From: JBAQMG01 sp049302575
GTDB lineage: Bacteria; Bacillota; Desulfitobacteriia; Desulfitobacteriales; Desulfitobacteriaceae
Assembly (NCBI GenBank): GCA_049302575.1
Contig: JBAQMG010000098.1
Coordinates: 1-10,001, forward strand
Length of the DNA: 10,001 nucleotides
Reading direction: 5' to 3'
The notes below the pieces were generated by a model, which had not been told where the DNA came from, ran no database searches, and saw only the letters and a list, made by a program, of their open reading frames with translations. The first letter of the stretch is position 1; each line of letters starts with the position of its first letter. Position numbers and translations under genes: made by a program. Positions 5,859 through 10,001 of this stretch are shown one piece after another.

Positions 5859-7154
5859 TTATAACAGCAATTGATTTATAAAAGGCACAACATAGGGGTC
5901 ATATATCAGTCTAAGAAACACGAAAAGAACGAATCCAACCAGTCCGCCAATAATTGAACCATTGATCCGAATCCATTGTAGATCATTACCTGCTTTATCT
6001 TCAATGAATTGAATAAGATCTTCATTAGTTAATTTAGATAAAGCAGCCTTGGCAATATCTCCAATGATTGTTTGGTTGAACTCCAGTAGACTAGAAATGA
6101 CTTTATAAAGATAACCGTTCATTTGGATTGAAAAGAAGTCGCTCTTTCGGCAATGCAGCCAGAGGCCTTCCAACGTTTCATGAAGGATAGAGTCAAGGGG
6201 ATTTTTCCCATCCGTCGCCTTAATCTCTTGCAATGCCTTGATTGAATCTTCTAAAATTTGATCGAGCGGAAGCTTGGCAATAATTTCCTCTTTCCAGTTT
6301 TCTATTTCCTCCTGGAACGTAAGATTTTGCTCTAATTCAGCAAGGTTGTGGCGTAAAATTCCTTTAATAGAATGACGAAGAGGGTGTTCCTGATTCTTTA
6401 ACTGTTCTACAGTTAATTTCAATTGCGCTTGTATAGCCTCAGCGGCTTCGGCAAGGTTTAGACCGCCACTTACTTCTAACATGCTTACCATGAATTTATT
6501 GATCGAACCTTGGTTTATCTTCTCGGTCTTTTGCTCTTGAAGTAAGTTATAAATGTAAGTCTTAGTTGTTTCTTGTTTGGTAATGAAATCTAATTTAACA
6601 ATTATTGAGTCAAACCAAGAATTCATCTGGCCGTTACTCAGACTTTTAAAAACAAAATCTTGCGCAAGGGGAAATAGCCGCAGTTGCACTAACTGCTTTT
6701 TGAGTATTGGAGTCAAAAAGGAGGACACCGTTTCTGGTGATATCTGTCTTAGCCAACTCTCAATAGTTTGAGTTATAGCATTAATAACGGAGGACAATCT
6801 TTCGCCTTCTTCAATCCAGCGGAGGATAAGCTCACTAAGGTTTACTTGTTCAATCTTTTGCCTAATCAAAACTAGGTTCAGTAAGTCTTGCTGTACCATT
6901 AAGGAGACGGAATTGATGACTTTTTCGCGGTTGCGTGGGATGAGTGCGGTGTGAAACGGCCAGTTTAAAGGTTTTTTGAATAAGGCTGTAATAGCAAACC
7001 AATCAGCGATACCGCCGATCAGAGCTGCTTCCGTAACAAAGAATGAGATTCTCACAAAAAGGATGTTAGGCCAGAAATACTCGCCAATTGCGGCAATTAA
7101 AAACAGAATAAATATAGAAGTTAAGATTATATTGGCCTTTTGTTTATAATTCAT
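5859..7154 (-). CDS. DUF445 (YheB-type) membrane protein, second of a tandem pair
   Basis: A 431-residue member of DUF445, a family of unknown function. A hydrophobic N-terminal helix (about 9-27) and a second hydrophobic stretch (about 33-57) lead into GGIADWFAITALFKKPLNW (47-65), a family hallmark. The long middle (about 75-385) is helical and rich in charged residues and Gln, probably a coiled or bundled soluble domain. The end repeats the family signature KAGNDLQWIRINGSIIGGL (387-405) and a final membrane helix (about 397-417). It is thus likely anchored at both ends, with the large middle domain on one membrane face. RBS-like AGGTAGGTG precedes the ATG, only 15 bases after the upstream DUF445 gene's stop, so the two are translated from one message. 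In spore formers the family includes YheB; a sporulation or envelope role would be inference only. Confidence 0.9.
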   Translation of the reverse strand: MNYKQKANIILTSIFILFLIAAIGEYFWPNILFVRISFFVTEAALIGGIADWFAITALFKKPLNWPFHTALIPRNREKVINSVSLMVQQDLLNLVLIRQKIEQVNLSELILRWIEEGERLSSVINAITQTIESWLRQISPETVSSFLTPILKKQLVQLRLFPLAQDFVFKSLSNGQMNSWFDSIIVKLDFITKQETTKTYIYNLLQEQKTEKINQGSINKFMVSMLEVSGGLNLAEAAEAIQAQLKLTVEQLKNQEHPLRHSIKGILRHNLAELEQNLTFQEEIENWKEEIIAKLPLDQILEDSIKALQEIKATDGKNPLDSILHETLEGLWLHCRKSDFFSIQMNGYLYKVISSLLEFNQTIIGDIAKAALSKLTNEDLIQFIEDKAGNDLQWIRINGSIIGGLVGFVLFVFLRLIYDPYVVPFINQLLL

Positions 7155-7169
7155 TGCTGTTCACCTACC

Positions 7170-8408
7170 TTAGGAAATCAAATAAGTCATTAAATAGATA
7201 AGTATACCTGCTAAACCACCCACAATAGAACCATTGATACGGATCATTTGCAGATCATTACCAGCTTTTGTCTCGATTAATTTGATTAACATCTCGTTAC
7301 TGAGATCATTCAGACTATCCCTAACAATTTTTCCGATTTTATCATGTTGATTGTCGATCCATTCAGTAAGTTTAGTCTTAATCAAGCGATCAAAATCTTC
7401 CTGCAACGAACGCTGATCGACAAAAGAAAGTAGGGTCTTGTGTACAAACTTATGAACCCATATTTCTAAAACAGAGTTGTTTACTGTCAGGTCATTAGCG
7501 GTATCTGACAGATAACGGAGCAGAATTCCAGGAAGATTAAAATCATGAATTAGTTTGACCTTAATTCGTTCAACCTTCTCTTGGAGAGAAGGATTTATTT
7601 CTAATTCACTGCTAAACTGCACTAAATAAGCTTTAACTTTGTTATGAATGACTGGATCAGCTAACGAACTCATCAGTTTTTCTTGGATAATTCCGGCCAT
7701 TTCTACGGAAGAAGGGAGAAACGAACTAACAAGTTTGCGTGCGGCATTGTCGCCTTCATAATCATTAAAAGCCTTTTGAATTAAGAGAATGAAAAGTTGA
7801 TTAACTTGTGGATGTTTAAGTATTAGTTTTAAAATATCAAACAGAAAGTTCAGAAGGGGTTCCAGATAATTTCTTTTCAATGAGAAACCCATGACATTTA
7901 CAAGGAAAGGAGCTAATTTAAAACTATTAAGACCCTCCTCAATTAAGCTATCTAGGAAATTCTTGATGACTAAAGGATCAAGTTTCCCGAAAATATCTTG
8001 GCTTAAAGTGACTAGCAATTTTTCTAATTCCTTTTGACCAGCGTGTTCTGTAAGATACTTTATCAGTATGTTAGCAAAATTGTATTGATTTAATTTGGTT
8101 TTCAAATTATCCTGATGAAGTAATTCGTTTTGAACCATTTCGACTAAAGAATCAAAGATTCTTTCCCTGTTGCGGGCAATAATCTCTGTTCGAATGACTT
8201 TGCCAGGTCTAATCCCCAAAGGCTTACGGAAAAGAGCATTGACTGCGAACCAATCCGCTAATCCACCAATCATTCCAGCACTACAACCACTTGAAATAAG
8301 CCCTCCTGTAAAACTTGTATGAAAAGGATAACTTATGAAGAAGCCGCAGGATACTAGACCTAAAGTAAGGTTTGCTTTTAAGTAATTATTTTTTCTATTC
8401 TGAGTCAA
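7170..8408 (-). CDS. DUF445 (YheB-type) membrane protein, first of a tandem pair
   Basis: Paralogue of the gene that follows it, about 412 residues, function unknown. It has the same architecture: a hydrophobic segment at about 12-30, a glycine-rich hydrophobic segment at about 33-52, GGLADWFAVNALFRKPLG (48-65), then a conserved ARNRERIFDSL helix start (78-88). A long helical middle domain follows, then KAGNDLQMIRINGSIVGGL (381-399) and a last membrane helix to the C-terminus. The two signature blocks are nearly identical to those in the neighbour, while the middle regions look strongly diverged, so this is an old duplication. A TTG at 8435 is in frame but has no ribosome-binding site. I choose the TTG at 8408, which has CAGGTG 6 bases upstream. 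Both being membrane proteins of matching shape, a heteromeric complex is conceivable but unproven. Confidence 0.88.
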   Translation of the reverse strand: MTQNRKNNYLKANLTLGLVSCGFFISYPFHTSFTGGLISSGCSAGMIGGLADWFAVNALFRKPLGIRPGKVIRTEIIARNRERIFDSLVEMVQNELLHQDNLKTKLNQYNFANILIKYLTEHAGQKELEKLLVTLSQDIFGKLDPLVIKNFLDSLIEEGLNSFKLAPFLVNVMGFSLKRNYLEPLLNFLFDILKLILKHPQVNQLFILLIQKAFNDYEGDNAARKLVSSFLPSSVEMAGIIQEKLMSSLADPVIHNKVKAYLVQFSSELEINPSLQEKVERIKVKLIHDFNLPGILLRYLSDTANDLTVNNSVLEIWVHKFVHKTLLSFVDQRSLQEDFDRLIKTKLTEWIDNQHDKIGKIVRDSLNDLSNEMLIKLIETKAGNDLQMIRINGSIVGGLAGILIYLMTYLIS

Positions 8409-8414
8409 TTTTAT

Positions 8415-8420
8415 CACCTG
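8415..8420 (-). promoter_or_regulatory. Ribosome-binding site selecting the TTG start of the first DUF445 gene
   Basis: CAGGTG on the minus strand is 6 bases before the TTG at 8408. The longer in-frame TTG at 8435 has only AT-rich sequence upstream. Nine codons therefore drop from the longest reading. Confidence 0.65.
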
Positions 8421-8466
8421 CCTAAATCTGCTCAATTACTTACTATAAGTAGTTTGAACTAAACAT

Positions 8467-8493
8467 ATTATATTTAAAAACCTTTTTCGACAA
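8467..8493 (-). promoter_or_regulatory. Candidate promoter for the DUF445-acetyltransferase transcript
   Basis: On the minus strand TTGTCG (8488-8493) is followed by a perfect TATAAT (8467-8472), but the spacer is only 15 bases, shorter than optimal. Sliding the -10 to TAATAT restores 17. It is the best promoter-like site in the 205-base spacer upstream of the gene. The rest of 8436-8640 is AT-rich with nothing else I can assign. Confidence 0.35.
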
Positions 8494-8640
8494 TTTTATA
8501 ATGAAGTCCTGCTTGTCCATTGATTTAATAAGTTTTATTATGACGATTAATTGTGGTTATGCATAGGAAACTTAGTATATCATTAGTACAAAAAATTAGT
8601 AAATTGCGTTATAAACATATAGTTTCTGCAAAATATCTGA

Positions 8641-9096
8641 ATGTTAAACGTGAACTTTAGGTTAATAGAAGGTCAGGGCGGTACAATAATCCTCGATGAG
8701 CAAGAAGGTCTTTCGACCAGGAAACAGGCAACTCAAAAGGGTATTTCCGCCGTCTTAAAGAGTGGCTATGCTAAAGGCGGCGGCGAATTATTTCGGTGCG
8801 GCAAGAGTGGGCCTAATATAACAGTCAAAGGGTTTGATCCCTATTGTCCAAAGGTAATCTCAAATATTAGCGGGTTTGATGATATCATCGCTGATCGTAC
8901 ACTAAAAATTACAATGCCTGTTATCGACGCTGAGATAACATCTAGCCGTGAGGACCTCATAGACTACACTGACAATAACCTGAGTGAAATTCGAGCTATA
9001 ACTTCTATGTGTTGCCTTTCTGTTCTAGAGCACTTCCAGGCGATATATGAAGCTTATAGGAAGGTCTTCCTTTTTCAATTCTACCACTCTCTCTGA
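8641..9096 (+). pseudogene. Remnant of a DUF3631/primase-helicase-like ATPase
   Basis: A 151-codon open stretch that looks like the middle of a larger P-loop ATPase of the DUF3631/phage-plasmid primase-helicase kind. FRLIEGQGGTIILDEQEGLS (residues 6-25) carries a Walker B (IILDE). It is followed by a LKSGYAKGGGELFRC segment and KVISNISGFDDIIADRTLKI (71-90), the block in which an arginine (Arg86) usually contacts ATP. The Walker A loop that should lie some 50-70 residues earlier is missing. An in-frame TGA directly precedes the ATG, and there is no ribosome-binding site. The homologous-looking part continues to about SVLEHFQAIYEAYRK (130-142) and then ends in an unremarkable tail. I read it as a broken gene missing both ends, left by a mobile element or prophage. 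The family call is from motif memory and moderately sure. Confidence 0.6.
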
Positions 9097-9115
9097 ATGA
9101 TTATTTTATAAATAT

Positions 9116-9229
9116 TAAAAGGTGACAAAAGTGACAGAATTATCAATATTGCTGATAATAGAAAAACAGATGTATATAACAAGGTTAATTATAGTATGAA
9201 GTAACTTGTAAAAAGTTTGTCACCTAAAA
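9116..9229. mobile_element. Possible miniature inverted-repeat element (MITE-like), 104 bp
   Basis: GGTGACAAA (9121-9129) and its exact inverse TTTGTCACC (9216-9224) bound a 104-base AT-rich segment. The 5-base direct repeat TAAAA lies immediately outside each end (9116-9120 and 9225-9229), as a target-site duplication would. The interior encodes nothing and contains an ATTATCA/TGATAAT hairpin (9139-9145 with 9153-9159). The inverted ends are short, and A-rich direct repeats arise easily by chance, so this is a candidate only. Confidence 0.35.
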
Positions 9230-9406
9230 GTACTGCTTTAAACTGCGCAAGTTAGCGGTAGAGTTTAGAGCCCATTTAAAGGCTGAATTTATGTTTTGTC
9301 ACCACCAATTGCCTTCGATGTGATATCAAAAGACGATTTAGTTATTGCTGGAACATTGTAGCAGTGAATGCTTAAACTTAAATTCTTCAGACACTTCAGT
9401 AGCTTA

Positions 9407-9453
9407 GATGATTCTATGTGGTTAGACGTGGAATCATCATTTCGCTTGATGAT
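9407..9453 (+). repeat. Two mutually exclusive hairpins
   Basis: GATGATTC (9407-9414) pairs with GAATCATC (9431-9438), while the overlapping ATCATCA (9433-9439) pairs instead with TGATGAT (9447-9453). Only one can form at a time. A GGAGGG ribosome-binding-like run follows at about 9456-9461. The stems are short and AT-rich, so a regulatory role is speculative. Confidence 0.35.
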
Positions 9454-9688
9454 CCGGAGGGAAAGAATGTGAGGAAGGAATGATCAGCAATTACGCCATC
9501 TCAGGTCTTAGAGATATGTCCTTTTACTATTTATCTTTACTAAGCTAGATACGGGGTATAAAATAATTGTGTCACATTTATAATAAACTAAAGTAAAGTC
9601 ATAATATAAATATATATTAAGCTAATTCGACCTGTAATGATAACAACAAAAGACGGAATTTTAAATAGTTCTGAAAGGTCGTGTTGAA

Positions 9689-9979
9689 GTGATTACGCCA
9701 AAGGACAATAGTGATAATGAATACATTCACGATGTTAGAGCTATTCTTGACAAAATTCATGAAGGAGTTTTACTTTCCAATGAGTTAGGGAGCATAACCT
9801 TTGTGAATAAGAATTTTCAAGAATTAGTCGGCCATACCCAGAGCGACTTGGAAGGGTTAAGATTTGACCAGCTTATTGATTTTCTAAATTCGGATCTTTC
9901 TCTTACTGAAGCAACAGAATATTGGCTTAATGTTAAAAACGGATTAGCTGCTGTTCTGACACCAATGTCGTCAACCTAA
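9689..9979 (+). CDS. Truncated PAS-domain sensor fragment, 96 aa
   Basis: A GTG start with AAAGG about 10 bases upstream opens a 96-residue protein. Residues about 14-66 are a PAS sensory domain: AILDKIHEGVLLSNELGSIT, then FVNKNFQELVGHTQSDLEG and LRFDQLID, the usual N-terminal helix, first strands and helices. The remaining PAS strands that normally follow are missing. The frame drifts to VKNGLAAVLTPMSST and stops at 9977. PAS domains of this style normally precede a histidine kinase, diguanylate cyclase or sigma-54 activator output domain, none of which is present. The other two forward frames also close, at 9957-9959 and 9988-9990, so a single nearby frameshift does not restore it. It is either a broken signalling gene or a stand-alone fragment; the window ends 22 bases later. 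Confidence 0.6.
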   Translation: MITPKDNSDNEYIHDVRAILDKIHEGVLLSNELGSITFVNKNFQELVGHTQSDLEGLRFDQLIDFLNSDLSLTEATEYWLNVKNGLAAVLTPMSST

Positions 9980-10001
9980 GCATCCAATAATTCACAATGC
10001 A

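Larger units (their letters stand above)
9097..9688. other. 592-base degraded intergenic region
   Basis: No convincing gene lies here. It holds a possible miniature inverted-repeat element (9116-9229), a third outlying copy of its end sequence (TTTTGTCACC at 9294-9303), two mutually exclusive short hairpins around 9407-9453, and two weak mini-ORFs. These are 9368-9472 (34 aa, no clear ribosome-binding site) and 9480-9548 (22 aa, where AGGAAGGA directly abuts the ATG). A short open stretch reading PPIAFDVISKDDLVIAGTL (about 9301-9357) between stops hints at decayed coding sequence. A TATAAT at 9579-9584 lacks a plausible -35. I found no tRNA, CRISPR array or known riboswitch. Confidence 0.6.

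Noticed and set aside
6577..6771. Plus-strand open frame opposite a DUF445 gene
   Set aside because: Antisense shadow in the diverged helical region; no supporting signal.
9368..9548. Calling the 34- and 22-residue mini-ORFs as genes
   Set aside because: No proper ribosome-binding site spacing, no recognisable motif, and location in a degraded region; kept only as a finding.
8436..10001. CRISPR array or tRNA attachment site in the gene-poor end
   Set aside because: No regularly spaced direct repeats and no tRNA-like T-loop or acceptor-stem pattern were found.

Overview
The window looks like chromosomal DNA of an AT-rich, endospore-forming Firmicute. The best guess is a clostridial Peptococcaceae-type bacterium (Desulfosporosinus/Desulfitobacterium-like). 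This rests on strong AGGAGG-type ribosome-binding sites, GTG and TTG starts, a Spo0H/SigH-like sigma factor, small helical proteins resembling spore-coat families, a ribD-ribE-ribBA-ribH operon in the Gram-positive order behind an FMN riboswitch, and YheB-type DUF445 proteins. The genus is an inference from protein character; no search was run.

Layout: (1) 110-531, plus strand: two tiny helical proteins in a tight pair. They end at a perfect 16-bp hairpin (555-590) shared with the converging gene. (2) 641-1258, minus strand: a SigH-like sigma factor with a GTG start and its own candidate promoter. (3) 1379-4928, minus strand: the complete riboflavin operon, transcribed ribD, ribE, ribBA, ribH. 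Its leader (about 4975-5244) holds a candidate promoter, an FMN aptamer and an intrinsic terminator. (4) 5237-8408, minus strand: two tandem DUF445 membrane proteins and a RimJ/RimL-type GNAT acetyltransferase, probably one transcript. (5) 8436-10001: a gene-poor, degraded stretch with an N-terminally truncated primase/helicase-like ATPase piece, a possible 104-bp miniature inverted-repeat element, alternative hairpins, two doubtful mini-ORFs and a PAS-domain fragment closed by stops in all forward frames.

How the genes work together: RibBA makes both precursors, dihydroxybutanone phosphate from ribulose 5-phosphate and the pyrimidine from GTP. RibD deaminates and reduces the pyrimidine, RibH condenses the two branches into lumazine, and RibE dismutates lumazine to riboflavin. 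FMN made from riboflavin should bind the leader aptamer and favour termination before ribD. No strong terminator is visible after the acetyltransferase gene, and the rib promoter candidate overlaps its 3' end. Read-through from the DUF445 transcript would therefore also pass through the FMN switch.

I do not see a convincing new multi-gene system. The least explained parts are the small-protein pair, the tandem DUF445 genes and the 8.6-10.0 kb remnant region.
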